Positions 17,116 to 25,480 of a stretch of DNA of 64,000 nt are shown piece by piece. The notes beneath the pieces are model-generated. The model had not been told where the DNA came from, made no database searches, and saw only the letters and a program-made list of their open reading frames with translations. Position numbers and translations under genes: made by a program. Within the stretch, counting starts at the first letter, position 1, and each line of letters opens with the position of its first letter. Origin of the DNA: Candidatus Nanopelagicales bacterium (lineage in GTDB: Bacteria > Actinomycetota > Actinomycetes > S36-B12); contig JAGYJJ010000004.1 of assembly GCA_018402235.1 (NCBI GenBank), positions 579,256-643,255 on the forward strand. The letters run 5' to 3'.

Positions 17116-17895
17116 ATGCTGATCCTGCTGCCTCCTAGCGAGGGCAAGACTGCACCCGAGAGTGGGAAGCGACTCGCCTCGTCCTCGCTCGGCTACCCAA
17201 AACTGCGGAAGACACGCACGCACGTACTCGATGCCTTGGTCGAGTTGTGCTCGGGCAACGCGAACCGAGCGGTGAGTGTTCTCGGCCTCGGCCCCAAGCA
17301 GCGCAATCTCGTCTCAGTGAATGCCCAGCTGCGTTCAGCTCCCACTGCGCCGGCGATCGACATCTATACCGGTGTGCTCTACGAAGCACTCGACTTCACT
17401 TCCCTACCAGCGGCAGCCCGTACGCGAGCCGATGCGCGAGTGGCGATCGCCTCTGCGCTGTTCGGCCTTGTGCGACCGTCGGATCCGATTCCTGCGTACC
17501 GACTTAGCGGCGACACAACATTGCCGGGCGTAGGCACAATGGGATCCATCTGGAAACAAGCAATCCAGGCTGAATTGGAGGCCACGAAGGGCCCTGTCCT
17601 TGACCTGCGCTCGGGTGCTTACGTTTCCTTGGGTCCAATCCCCGAATCGATGGCCCATCGGGCGTTCGTGGGGCGGGTCCTGTTGGATCGCGGTGGCAAG
17701 CGAAGTGTGGTGAGCCACCACAATAAGGCGACCAAAGGGCGCCTAGTTCGCGAAGTCCTGCAGCAATCAAGCGTCCCGAAGACCGTTGACGCCGTGCCCA
17801 GTTTCCTCGCCAAGATCGGCTTCAATGGCGAAGTTCGTGAGCCCAAGTCAGATGGCGATCCGCTCGGCTTGGACATCATCGTTTACGAAACCTGA
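17116..17895 (+). CDS. yaaA: YaaA-type peroxide stress protein (UPF0246)
   Basis: 259 residues beginning MLILLPPSEGKT, the hallmark of the family, followed by YTGVLYEALDF, ALFGLVRPSDPIPAYRLS and VDLRSGAYVSL-like segments. E. coli YaaA lowers free iron during hydrogen peroxide stress and has a DNA-binding fold. The role here is inferred from the family. It starts 28 bases after the secreted protein gene and may share its transcript. Confidence 0.85.
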   Translation: MLILLPPSEGKTAPESGKRLASSSLGYPKLRKTRTHVLDALVELCSGNANRAVSVLGLGPKQRNLVSVNAQLRSAPTAPAIDIYTGVLYEALDFTSLPAAARTRADARVAIASALFGLVRPSDPIPAYRLSGDTTLPGVGTMGSIWKQAIQAELEATKGPVLDLRSGAYVSLGPIPESMAHRAFVGRVLLDRGGKRSVVSHHNKATKGRLVREVLQQSSVPKTVDAVPSFLAKIGFNGEVREPKSDGDPLGLDIIVYET

Positions 17896-17985
17896 ACATG
17901 TCTCGAATGGGTATCGCATTTTGTTAGCGCAGTGTGCTGTCATGGCCGAGATTCCCCGCGGTCACCCACAACGAAGGGAAACAGC

Positions 17986-18624
17986 ATGAGCAGGACTCGT
18001 AAGTTCGCAATCACCGGTGCCGCCATCGCCTCGGCCGCCGCTTTGGCAATCGGTGGTTCGGTAGCCGCTTCGGCCGCTAATGGTGACGGTAAGCAATCCG
18101 GCAAAGACGGTAAGGGCGGCGGCGCGTTGACATCGCTGGTCGAAGACGGCACGCTCACCAAGAGCGAGGCCACCGCCATCAGCGATGCCATGAAGGCCAC
18201 GCACGAAGGCGACAAGGAAACTCATCAAGCCGAACGCGCTGCCGCAAAGACCCAGATCCTGGCCGGCCTAGTTGCCAACGGCACCTTGACGCAGGCGCAG
18301 GCTGATGCCATTTCCTCAGCGGAGAAAGGCGGCATGCGCGAACTCATCGCCAACGGCACAATCGATCGCGAAGGTGTCCAGGCGCTGAAGGCCGCGATGC
18401 GCGAGGGATCCGCTGGCAACCGTGCGGCACAGCAGGCCGAGCGGGCTGCTGAGCGCGATGCGGTGCTCGATGCTCTGGTAGCCGACGCAACGTTGACCCA
18501 GTCTCAGGCCGATGCCGTTGAGGCAGCCATAGCAGCGAAGCAAGCCGAGATGGGCGAGCGCATGAAGGGCAAGTGGGGCAACAAAGGCGAAGGCAAGCGC
18601 GGCATGAACGGCGCCAACGCCTAG
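17986..18624 (+). CDS. Secreted helical-repeat protein
   Basis: 212 residues. Signal peptide MSRTRKFAITGAAIASAAALAIGGSVAASA with AxA cleavage. The mature part has four related helical units of about 20 residues: LVEDGTLTKSEATAI, LVANGTLTQAQADAI, LIANGTIDREGVQAL and LVADATLTQSQADAV. They are separated by charged Glu/Lys/Ala stretches (HQAERAAAKTQ, QQAERAAERDA) and followed by a Gly/Lys-rich tail (KGKWGNKGEGKRG). Similar LxxxGTLTxxQAxAI units occur in secreted actinobacterial proteins of unknown function. The ATG at 17986 has GAAGGGAAA upstream. It is coupled by position to yaaA. Confidence 0.75.
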   Translation: MSRTRKFAITGAAIASAAALAIGGSVAASAANGDGKQSGKDGKGGGALTSLVEDGTLTKSEATAISDAMKATHEGDKETHQAERAAAKTQILAGLVANGTLTQAQADAISSAEKGGMRELIANGTIDREGVQALKAAMREGSAGNRAAQQAERAAERDAVLDALVADATLTQSQADAVEAAIAAKQAEMGERMKGKWGNKGEGKRGMNGANA

Positions 18625-18641
18625 AAGTTCAGCTGCCCGTT

Positions 18642-19844
18642 CTAACTCCCAGCAGAGCCGCGGAGGTCGTGCAGATGCGCGGCCTCCGCGAAGCTGAACA
18701 TCGATGAGTTGCCATCGGGGAACCAGGCGAGTTTGCTGATCGAGCACGGCGGTAGTTCCATGCGGTAAATGCTGTCTACCGGGGCACCGACCGCATCAGT
18801 AACCAGCAACTTGATGGGCGTCACGTGGGCGACCAGCACGATCATTTCCCCTGGGTAGCGATCCAGAAGTCCGCGTAAACCCTGACGCACTCGCCCCTGA
18901 CACGAATCAAAAGACTCACCACCTGGCGGAGCGACCGAAGTCGACGCCAGCCAATCGGCCATCTCCTCAGGCCACTGCTCCCGCACCTCGGCGAAAGTGT
19001 GGCCATCCCATTCACCAAACGAGCACTCGGTGAACAACTCCTCGATTTCCACCGGCAGCCCCGTCTCGGCTGCTATCAACTCGGCGGTCTGGCGCGCGCG
19101 AAGCAGCGGGGAGGTGACGATTCGCGTGGCGTCTCCCCGCCGCGCAATCTCACGTGCCAACGCTTCGCCTTGTTGTTGACCGAGCTCTATCAGAGGTAGG
19201 TCTACTCCCCCACTGCCACTGAAGCGCTTGTCGAGGGAATAGGCGGTGGCGCCGTGTCGGGCAAGCAGCAGCGTGGTGGGGGATCCGACTGAAGCCCATC
19301 CGATCATGGTCCGCGGAGGTTCCTCAGCAGCGACAGCTTCGGCAAGTTCGGCTCGACTCTCGCTTTCTTGCGCCTGGCCCACCACATCCTCGGCATCGAT
19401 CTCGTGCACGCGCCGGATGAGATGAGGACCACCGCCTAACGCAAGGTCCAACATCTCGTTCACCAGTGCGTCGGCTCGTGCGTTCTCAGCTCGAGGTACC
19501 CACACGTACTCCACGAGCGTTGGATCATGCGCGTCGCGCGCGCGTAGGGCAAGCCTTCTAATGTCGTCGTTCTTGATCTTCCACCGACCCGACATCTGTT
19601 CGACCACCAGCTTGGAGTCCAAACGAACCTGGATCGTGGCCGCTTTGTCCAGCGCGTGGATGTACTCCAAGCCCGCGATAGCCCCGCGGTATTCGGCGAA
19701 GTTGTTGGTCGCATGATCAAAGAATTCAGCGAGTTCGGCGACCGTCTGCGATGTGGTGGACGCGGATATCACAGTGCCGTAGGCGGCTGGACCAGGGTTG
19801 CCTCGGGAGCCACCGTCGGCTTGAACAATGAACGATGCGACCAC
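18642..19844 (-). CDS. Bifunctional RNase H / acid phosphatase
   Basis: 400 residues, homologous in layout to mycobacterial Rv2228c. N-terminal RNase HI domain (about 1-135): IVQADGGSRGNPGPAAYG, NFAEYRGAIAGLEY with the catalytic Glu, and RLDSKLVVEQMSGRWKIK with an Asp. It degrades the RNA of RNA-DNA hybrids. After a linker of about 50 residues comes a histidine phosphatase domain (about 195-400): LLLARHGATAYS with the catalytic His, PLLRARQTAELIA, ECSFGEWDG and VAHVTPIKLLV. In mycobacteria the phosphatase half acts as an alpha-ribazole phosphatase-like enzyme. It follows the zinc-ribbon gene by six bases, the same order as Rv2230c-Rv2229c-Rv2228c. Confidence 0.92.
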   Translation of the reverse strand: MVASFIVQADGGSRGNPGPAAYGTVISASTTSQTVAELAEFFDHATNNFAEYRGAIAGLEYIHALDKAATIQVRLDSKLVVEQMSGRWKIKNDDIRRLALRARDAHDPTLVEYVWVPRAENARADALVNEMLDLALGGGPHLIRRVHEIDAEDVVGQAQESESRAELAEAVAAEEPPRTMIGWASVGSPTTLLLARHGATAYSLDKRFSGSGGVDLPLIELGQQQGEALAREIARRGDATRIVTSPLLRARQTAELIAAETGLPVEIEELFTECSFGEWDGHTFAEVREQWPEEMADWLASTSVAPPGGESFDSCQGRVRQGLRGLLDRYPGEMIVLVAHVTPIKLLVTDAVGAPVDSIYRMELPPCSISKLAWFPDGNSSMFSFAEAAHLHDLRGSAGS

Positions 19845-19850
19845 GGCGGA

Positions 19851-20594
19851 TTACAAACCGGCTTCTTCGGTGCGCACAAGAATGCACCGGCATTCCTCGC
19901 ATCGCAGCACTTCATCCTCGGCAGCCGATTTGAGCGCGGCAACCTCCGATGGTGGAAGGTCGATCCGACAGCCATCGCATCGACCGCGGTACAACCGAGC
20001 GGCACCACGGCCGGCGTGGTCGCCGCGGATTTTGTCGTAAAGCCCCAAAAGCTCGGCAGAGACTCCCCCTACCAGATCGCCGCGTTCACTCTCGACGGCA
20101 CCACGCTCACGAGCGATCTCGCCGTCGAGCTGAGCCACGTCCGCATCCAAACGTTCAACATCGCCCTGGGCCGCTACCAACGCGGTCTCCAGGTGCGCCA
20201 CCGCAGCTTGCGCACCCTCGAGACGCTCCATCACCTCGAGCTCCACGTCCTCCAAATCGGATTGTCGCTTGGCTAGTGATTGAAGTTCCGACTCCAAACT
20301 CTGCAATTGCTTGGGGTCATTGATCTCTCCTGAGTCCAGGAGGTGGCGATCCTTGCGGCTGCGCTCGCGCACCAGATCGACGTCAGCATCCGCCTTGGCT
20401 TGTTCACGCTCCAAGTCCGACACGATGGTCTGGGCGGCAACTAGCTCTTTGCGCAAGCGTTCAGCGCGTTCACGTGCTGTGACCAACTCTGCCTTCTCTG
20501 GAAGAGTCTTGGACCGATGCTGGAGTTGAGCGAGCCGGGTATCACGCTCTTGGATCTCAAGGAGTATCAGTTGTTCGGATGCAGGAGCCTTCAC
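19851..20594 (-). CDS. Zinc-ribbon coiled-coil protein (Rv2229c type)
   Basis: 247 residues. A long coiled coil (about 1-180, rich in Glu, Arg, Leu and Ala, e.g. ERAERLRKELVAAQTIVSDLEREQAK) is followed by a C-terminal zinc ribbon with CDGCRIDLP and LRCEECRCILVR. The family (DUF/zf-RING_7 type) is broad in bacteria; function is unknown, perhaps nucleic acid binding. The GTG at 20594 overlaps the stop of the NIF3 gene by four bases and has GGGAGAAG before it. An upstream start would run far into NIF3. Confidence 0.88.
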   Translation of the reverse strand: MKAPASEQLILLEIQERDTRLAQLQHRSKTLPEKAELVTARERAERLRKELVAAQTIVSDLEREQAKADADVDLVRERSRKDRHLLDSGEINDPKQLQSLESELQSLAKRQSDLEDVELEVMERLEGAQAAVAHLETALVAAQGDVERLDADVAQLDGEIARERGAVESERGDLVGGVSAELLGLYDKIRGDHAGRGAARLYRGRCDGCRIDLPPSEVAALKSAAEDEVLRCEECRCILVRTEEAGL

Positions 20595-21403
20595 TGACTT
20601 CTCCCTACGTGGGTGGTCCACGGTGAGGTATCGATTGTCGACACCGAGGTGGCAACGGTATCGGCGCCCAAGTCCTGCTCCAGGGTTGATGCTGCATCGG
20701 GTAACCACAGCCACTCGGCGGCCCAGTGCGGGACATCGATAAGCGCCTTACCCGTGGCCATCAGGAAGTCCTGCGCCCGATGATGACGAAGATCGCCCGT
20801 GACGTATACGTCGGCGGTGTCACCAACGAGCTCGAGGAGGGAGTCACCGGCTCCGCCGCAGACAGCCACTGTTCGCACAGGTTGCTCGAGATTGCCAGCG
20901 ATCCGGATGCCATGTTCGGTGCCGGGAAGCTCAATGACCAGACGGGTCCCAAGTTCACCAAGACTCATGGCCTCATCTAGGTCACCGATGCGGCCCGTCC
21001 CGACATCCGCGCCCGGTGGATCAATGGCGGTGGTCTTAGCCAGGCCACAGGCAGCAGCCAAGGCATCCGACACTCCTGGCCGCGCGTGGTCGGCATTGGT
21101 ATGCGCGCAGTAGAGCGCGATCCCGTGCCCGATGAGCGCGTGGATCACCCGACCCTTCGGGGTGATGGGAGCGACCGAGTGGACCCCCCGCAGGAACAGT
21201 GGGTGGTGCGTGACGATCATGTCTGCCCTCAGGTCCATGGCCTCGTCGACCACCGACATGACCGGGTCAACGGCGAACAGGACTCGGCTCACTGAAGCGG
21301 CCGGATCGCCACAGACCAGACCGATGGCATCCCAGTCCGCGGCCAACTCCGGCGGGTAGCGGCGCTCGAGAGCGGCTACGACTCGACCCACCGTGGACGT
21401 CAC
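20591..21403 (-). CDS. NIF3-like dinuclear metal center protein
   Basis: 270 residues. Metal-binding motifs of the family are visible: DWDAIGLVCGD, IVTHHPLFLRGV (His pair), ALYCAHTNADHA and, at the C-terminus, VTGDLRHHRAQDFL. NIF3/YbgI proteins form toroidal hexamers with a two-metal site and have an unsettled enzymatic role; some are linked to GTP cyclohydrolase-like activity. It is the first gene of the three-gene run with the zinc-ribbon and RNase H genes and lies just left of tRNA-Val. Confidence 0.9.
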   Translation of the reverse strand: MTSTVGRVVAALERRYPPELAADWDAIGLVCGDPAASVSRVLFAVDPVMSVVDEAMDLRADMIVTHHPLFLRGVHSVAPITPKGRVIHALIGHGIALYCAHTNADHARPGVSDALAAACGLAKTTAIDPPGADVGTGRIGDLDEAMSLGELGTRLVIELPGTEHGIRIAGNLEQPVRTVAVCGGAGDSLLELVGDTADVYVTGDLRHHRAQDFLMATGKALIDVPHWAAEWLWLPDAASTLEQDLGADTVATSVSTIDTSPWTTHVGRSQ

Positions 21404-21457
21404 GGTCGCAGGCTACCCAGCGCCCACGCACGACCTGGGCCTCGGTAGCCTCCGCGA

Positions 21458-21531
21458 GGGCCCATAGCTCAGTTGGCTAGAGCGCTTCCCTTACAAGGAA
21501 GATGTCATCGGTTCGAGTCCGGTTGGGCCCA
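21458..21531 (+). tRNA. tRNA-Val (anticodon UAC)
   Basis: Cloverleaf is complete: acceptor GGGCCCA with TGGGCCC, D arm GCTC...GAGC, anticodon stem CTTCC/GGAAG with loop CTTACAA (anticodon TAC at 21492-21494), and T arm with GGTTCGAGTCC. CCA is not encoded. The stop codon of the acetyltransferase gene on the other strand lies in the anticodon loop. Confidence 0.97.
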
Positions 21532-22033
21532 CTCCAGCGGGTCTGTGCATTGCCAGGAGCTCGACGCCCGGAACCGGTTGCCAATCTCGCTTCGGCATGC
21601 GGATGAACCCTTGCCGCTCGTACATCAATTGGGCTTCACGGTTGTTGTCACGTACCGAGATGACCAATCGGTCGGCACCTACCTCCTGCGCGTGGGCTAC
21701 ACAGGCATCGACCAAAGCAGTACCGATTCCGGTTCCCCACGCTGATGGTTCAACAGCCAAGAAGCGGAATTCAACTTCGCCATCTCGCCCGATCTCGCGG
21801 AAGGGTGAGCCCTGCGGACAGATAGTGACGGTTCCCAGCACTTGATCGTGGCGCGTTGCAACCAAGAGCACAGCGTCGTGGGAACGACCAGCGGCGTCGG
21901 CCAAAATGAGCCCGTACCCCCCGTCTGGGCCGTCATCGAGTTGATGGGCACTTCGATAGGCGTCGACGGTGATGGTGGCTACGGCTTCGAGATCAGCTTC
22001 GATTGCTCGTCGGACCACAATGGCGTGTGTCAC
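21491..22033 (-). CDS. GNAT family N-acetyltransferase
   Basis: 180 residues. The GNAT fold is visible: VVRRAIEADLEAVATI at the N-terminus, then LLVATRHDQVLGTVTIC, VEFRFLAVEPSAWGTGIGTALVDACVAHA with the acetyl-CoA loop (WGTGIG), and LMYERQGFIRMPK. It transfers acetyl from acetyl-CoA to an unknown amine. The last 13 residues (VGPTGLEPMTSSL) come from the antisense strand of tRNA-Val, and the TAA is in the anticodon loop. This antisense-tRNA tail occurs in annotated bacterial proteins. Confidence 0.85.
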   Translation of the reverse strand: MTHAIVVRRAIEADLEAVATITVDAYRSAHQLDDGPDGGYGLILADAAGRSHDAVLLVATRHDQVLGTVTICPQGSPFREIGRDGEVEFRFLAVEPSAWGTGIGTALVDACVAHAQEVGADRLVISVRDNNREAQLMYERQGFIRMPKRDWQPVPGVELLAMHRPAGVGPTGLEPMTSSL

Positions 22034-22087
22034 CGACCGACTATCGCATGCAACGCGTAGCGGCTATGCTCGCAGTCACAACTCAAA

Positions 22088-22181
22088 GTTTGGGGAGCTC
22101 ACGCGACAGCGGTGGGCTGAGAGGGCAGACGCGTCTGCCGACCCACAGAACCTGATCTGGGTAATTCCAGCGCTAGGGAGG
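22088..22181 (+). promoter_or_regulatory. TPP riboswitch (THI element)
   Basis: Conserved blocks are present in order: ggggagct, ggGCTGAGAggg, the hairpin gcagacgcgtctgc, gacccacaGAACCTGATCTGG and gtaattccagcgctaggga. These form the pyrimidine-binding and pyrophosphate-binding arms. The ribosome site gggagg (22176-22181) is at the very 3' edge of the element, five bases before the thiB ATG, so thiamine pyrophosphate most likely blocks translation directly. Confidence 0.95.
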
Positions 22182-22185
22182 AAAT

Positions 22186-23259
22186 ATGAAGCGCATTCCC
22201 ACCGTGACCGTTGCGTTGATCGCGACATCAATGTTCGTTCTTGCCGCGTGCAGCTCGGACTCGCCTTCGTCGGAAGAAACTGCCGCGAGTGGACCGGTTA
22301 CCGTCCAACTACTCACGCACGACTCCTTCGCACTGAGCGAGGACGTCATCGCGGACTTCGAAGCATCTTCCGGCATTACGTTGGAGGTGGTGTCCGGAGG
22401 CGACGCCGGCTCAATGGTTGCCGGCGCGATTCTGGCTGCGGGTGCCCCCACAGCAGACGTCATGTTCGGGGTGGACAACACACTCGTGACACGAACCTTG
22501 GATGAAGGCGTATTCGAGCCGTACACATCACCAGAGAGCTCGGCGCTTCGACCAGAATTAGCCGACCAAACCTTCGAAGGCCGCGTGACCCCGATCGATT
22601 TCGGCGATGTGTGCATCAACATCGACGACACCTGGTTCGCCGCTGAGGGCATCGCTGCGCCCACCACGCTCGAAGATCTCGCAAATCCGACATACAAGGA
22701 CCTACTCGTTGTTCAGGACCCGGGCACATCCTCTCCCGGCTTGGCATTCTTGCTGTCCACCGTCTCTCGGTACGGCGATGCATGGCCCGACTATTGGCAG
22801 CGACTGCGCGACAACGGCGTGAAGGTCTCCGGGTCGTGGAGCGACGCCTACTACGGCGACTTCACCTTCGGAGGTGGCGGTGATCGTCCAATCGTGGTGA
22901 GTTATGCAACTAGCCCACCGGCGGAGATCGTCTATGCCGAAGGTGAGCCACCCGCGCGTCCATCAACATCGGTTATGACTGATGGCTGCTACCGACAGAT
23001 TGAGTACGCAGGCATCTTGGCCGGCACCGATCAGCCAGCGGCTGCGCAGCAAGTGATCGACTGGTTGCTCTCACCCGAAGTGCAGGCCGATATCCCCCTC
23101 AACATGTTCGTGTTTCCTGCACGGCAAGACATTCCGTTGCCTGCAGTTTTCACGGAGTTCGCAGCCCAGGTAGACAGCGCCGAGCAGCTTCCCGCAGAGT
23201 TCGTCGCTGAGAACGTGGGCGATCTGCTCGCCAAGTGGGGCTCGGTCATGGGTCGGTGA
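22186..23259 (+). CDS. thiB: Thiamine ABC transporter substrate-binding lipoprotein
   Basis: 357 residues. Lipoprotein signal with a lipobox ending FVLAAC, then a periplasmic-binding-type fold: VQLLTHDSFALSEDVIADFEASSGI, DVMFGVDNTLVTRTLDEGVFEPY, FGDVCINIDDTW, LLVVQDPGTSSPGLAFLL and GSWSDAYYGDFTFGG. These match the thiamine-binding protein TbpA/ThiB. It captures thiamine outside the membrane for ThiPQ. The TPP riboswitch directly upstream confirms the role. The stop overlaps the thiP start in gtga. Confidence 0.93.
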   Translation: MKRIPTVTVALIATSMFVLAACSSDSPSSEETAASGPVTVQLLTHDSFALSEDVIADFEASSGITLEVVSGGDAGSMVAGAILAAGAPTADVMFGVDNTLVTRTLDEGVFEPYTSPESSALRPELADQTFEGRVTPIDFGDVCINIDDTWFAAEGIAAPTTLEDLANPTYKDLLVVQDPGTSSPGLAFLLSTVSRYGDAWPDYWQRLRDNGVKVSGSWSDAYYGDFTFGGGGDRPIVVSYATSPPAEIVYAEGEPPARPSTSVMTDGCYRQIEYAGILAGTDQPAAAQQVIDWLLSPEVQADIPLNMFVFPARQDIPLPAVFTEFAAQVDSAEQLPAEFVAENVGDLLAKWGSVMGR

Positions 23260-24842
23260 CGATCACAACGCCGACGCTGCACAGATCACCGGGGTGGCTG
23301 CGCTGGGCTTGGTTGGTGCCAGCGGTCTTCCTCGTCATCTTTCTGGGTGTACCGCTGGTGTCGTTGGCGGCTCAGATCGTTTCACCCGACACGATCTCCT
23401 ACTTCACCGATCCGCTGCCTTGGCGGGTTGCGGGATTGGCGACAGGGCAAGCGCTCCTCAGTACCGCACTCGCACTGCTGTTGGGCTTACCCATGGCGAA
23501 TGTCCTGACCCGCTACCGGTTTCCTGGGCGTCGATGGGCTTTGGCTTTGGCCACCGTGCCGTTTGTGCTACCGACCGTGGTGGTGGCTCTAGCTTTCCGA
23601 GCCCTCCTGGGTGCGAGTCTGGGATCGGGTCTGGCCATCGTTGTCCTCGCGCATGCGTACCTAAACCTGGCGGTGGTGGTGCGGATAGTCGGAGCCCGAT
23701 GGGCAACGATCGATCCCCGATTCGAGACTGTGGCGCGCACCCTGCGGGCTGATCGGCTCACGGCATTTCGAACCGTGACTCTTCCTGCGCTCGCGCCGGC
23801 GATCGCCTCCGCGGCTGCGATCGTGTTCGTTTTCTCCTTCACGTCTTTGGGAATCGTTCTGCTCTTGGGCGATGCCAACACTCGAACTTTGGAATCGTTG
23901 GTGCTTCGACAGACGTCGGTTCTGTTGGATTTCCAGGGTGCGGCCATCAGTGCTGCGATTCAAGCGATGGTTGTGGGCAGCGTCTTGTTGTGGGCAGCGC
24001 GCCAGCGAAGTTCCGGTGGAACCTTTCGCGGTGGCCACCTGATCAGACCCGATGGTTTCGCACGCATCGTTGTCGGAATCGTCATTGCACTTACCTTGCT
24101 GATCGTCCTGGCTCCGGTGGCGGCCTTGGTCTGGTCATCACTTCGATCATCGTCCGGCTGGACACTTTCGTGGTGGTCATCGGTGTTCGGTGCCCAAACG
24201 ATCGATGCTGGTAGCACCAGGATCGGTTCTCCGCTCGCTGCAATGGGCCGTTCGCTCGCCTACGCCCTGCTTACCGGCATCGTGGCAGCCATCGTGGGTG
24301 GCATGGCTGCGGTGTCGGTACTCAGTGGCCGAATCGGGCGGGCATTCGCACTCGCTACGGCTCTTCCCCTCGGCATCTCGGCAGCAACCTTGGGCCTGGG
24401 GACGCTCCTGGCCTACGGCCGCGAGCCGCTCGATCTTCGCGCCACCGGCATGCTGGTGCCCATGGCGCACGCATTGATTGCTGTGCCCCTCGTGGTTGCG
24501 GTCGCAACTCCCACCCTGCGCGCGGCTGACAGCAGGCTGGTCACGGTCGCAGCCACACTGCGAGCACGGCCGTCTCGAGCGTGGTGGACCGCTTACGGGC
24601 CCATCTTGCGCACCGTCATGGTTGCTGCCGGAGGACTCGCCTGTGCAGTGTCCTTAGGTGAATTCGGAGCGGCGTCGTTCCTGGCTCGAGCCGACGGCCT
24701 AACAGTTCCCCTAGTGATCGCTCGACTTCTCGGTAGGCCGGGCGAGGCTTCGTTCGGTGTGGCGGCCGTCATGGCAGTGATCTTGGTGGTCATGACCACA
24801 GCACTGGTTGCAGCGGTGGACAAAGGTGGTCGTCGGTCGTGA
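23256..24842 (+). CDS. thiP: Thiamine ABC transporter permease
   Basis: 528 residues with about twelve membrane helices in two halves. Each half carries an EAA-type loop that contacts the ATPase: VARTLRADRLTAFRTVTLPALAPAI in the first, and VAATLRARPSRAWWTAYGPILR in the second. The duplicated layout is typical of ThiP. The GTG at 23256 overlaps the thiB stop by four bases (gtga); a GTG start 21 bases earlier would overlap more and lacks a ribosome site. Translational coupling is likely. Confidence 0.92.
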   Translation: MTITTPTLHRSPGWLRWAWLVPAVFLVIFLGVPLVSLAAQIVSPDTISYFTDPLPWRVAGLATGQALLSTALALLLGLPMANVLTRYRFPGRRWALALATVPFVLPTVVVALAFRALLGASLGSGLAIVVLAHAYLNLAVVVRIVGARWATIDPRFETVARTLRADRLTAFRTVTLPALAPAIASAAAIVFVFSFTSLGIVLLLGDANTRTLESLVLRQTSVLLDFQGAAISAAIQAMVVGSVLLWAARQRSSGGTFRGGHLIRPDGFARIVVGIVIALTLLIVLAPVAALVWSSLRSSSGWTLSWWSSVFGAQTIDAGSTRIGSPLAAMGRSLAYALLTGIVAAIVGGMAAVSVLSGRIGRAFALATALPLGISAATLGLGTLLAYGREPLDLRATGMLVPMAHALIAVPLVVAVATPTLRAADSRLVTVAATLRARPSRAWWTAYGPILRTVMVAAGGLACAVSLGEFGAASFLARADGLTVPLVIARLLGRPGEASFGVAAVMAVILVVMTTALVAAVDKGGRRS

Positions 24843-25480
24843 CTCATACCGGACTCACAGTGAACGATCTCGTTATCGGCTATGGCGTACCGCTGCACAC
24901 TGCCTTCACTTTCGCGGTTTCCCCTGGAACAGTTATGGCGATTGTCGGCCCGAGTGGTTGCGGTAAGTCGACACTTCTTTCCACGCTCGCCGGCGTTACT
25001 CCAGCACTCGCCGGTCAGGTCACGATCGATGGGCGCGACATCACTACTTTGCCCACACACGAACGTCGGATAGCCATGGTGTTCCAGGAGCCACTGCTGT
25101 TTCCACACCTGAACGTCCGAGACAACGTGGCATATGGACAACGGCGGATGGGTAAGTCACGCGTCCAGGCACGCCAGGAGGCCGACCGACTCTTGGCATG
25201 GGTCGGGTTGGAAGGACTCGGCGAGCGTGCTGTGGCCCAACTGAGCGGTGGTCAAGCCCAGCGAGTTTCGCTGGCACGAGCACTCGCTGCCGAACCCGAT
25301 GCCCTACTGCTCGATGAACCCTTCAGCGCACTCGATGCCCCCCTACGCTCGCGGTTGGCCAACGATGTGCTCGCCATCGTGGCAGGGGCAACTATCCCTG
25401 CCATTCATGTGACACACGATCCAGAAGAAGCAGCCACCATGGCTCATGGAAACCCCGGCGGGTCCATACTTTCGATGTGA
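24839..25480 (+). CDS. thiQ: Thiamine ABC transporter ATP-binding protein
   Basis: 213 residues. Walker A GPSGCGKSTLL, Q-loop MVFQEPLLFPHL, signature LSGGQAQRVSLARAL, Walker B ALLLDEPFSALDA and H-loop IHVTHDPEEA are all intact. It energises thiamine import through ThiP. GTG start at 24839 overlaps the thiP stop in gtga. The C-terminus is short, as usual for ThiQ, and its stop overlaps the start of the next gene. Confidence 0.93.
   Translation: MTHTGLTVNDLVIGYGVPLHTAFTFAVSPGTVMAIVGPSGCGKSTLLSTLAGVTPALAGQVTIDGRDITTLPTHERRIAMVFQEPLLFPHLNVRDNVAYGQRRMGKSRVQARQEADRLLAWVGLEGLGERAVAQLSGGQAQRVSLARALAAEPDALLLDEPFSALDAPLRSRLANDVLAIVAGATIPAIHVTHDPEEAATMAHGNPGGSILSM

Noticed and set aside
21531-22088. 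Plus-strand open frames between tRNA-Val and the riboswitch
   Set aside because: The minus-strand acetyltransferase has clear GNAT motifs and explains the coding pattern.
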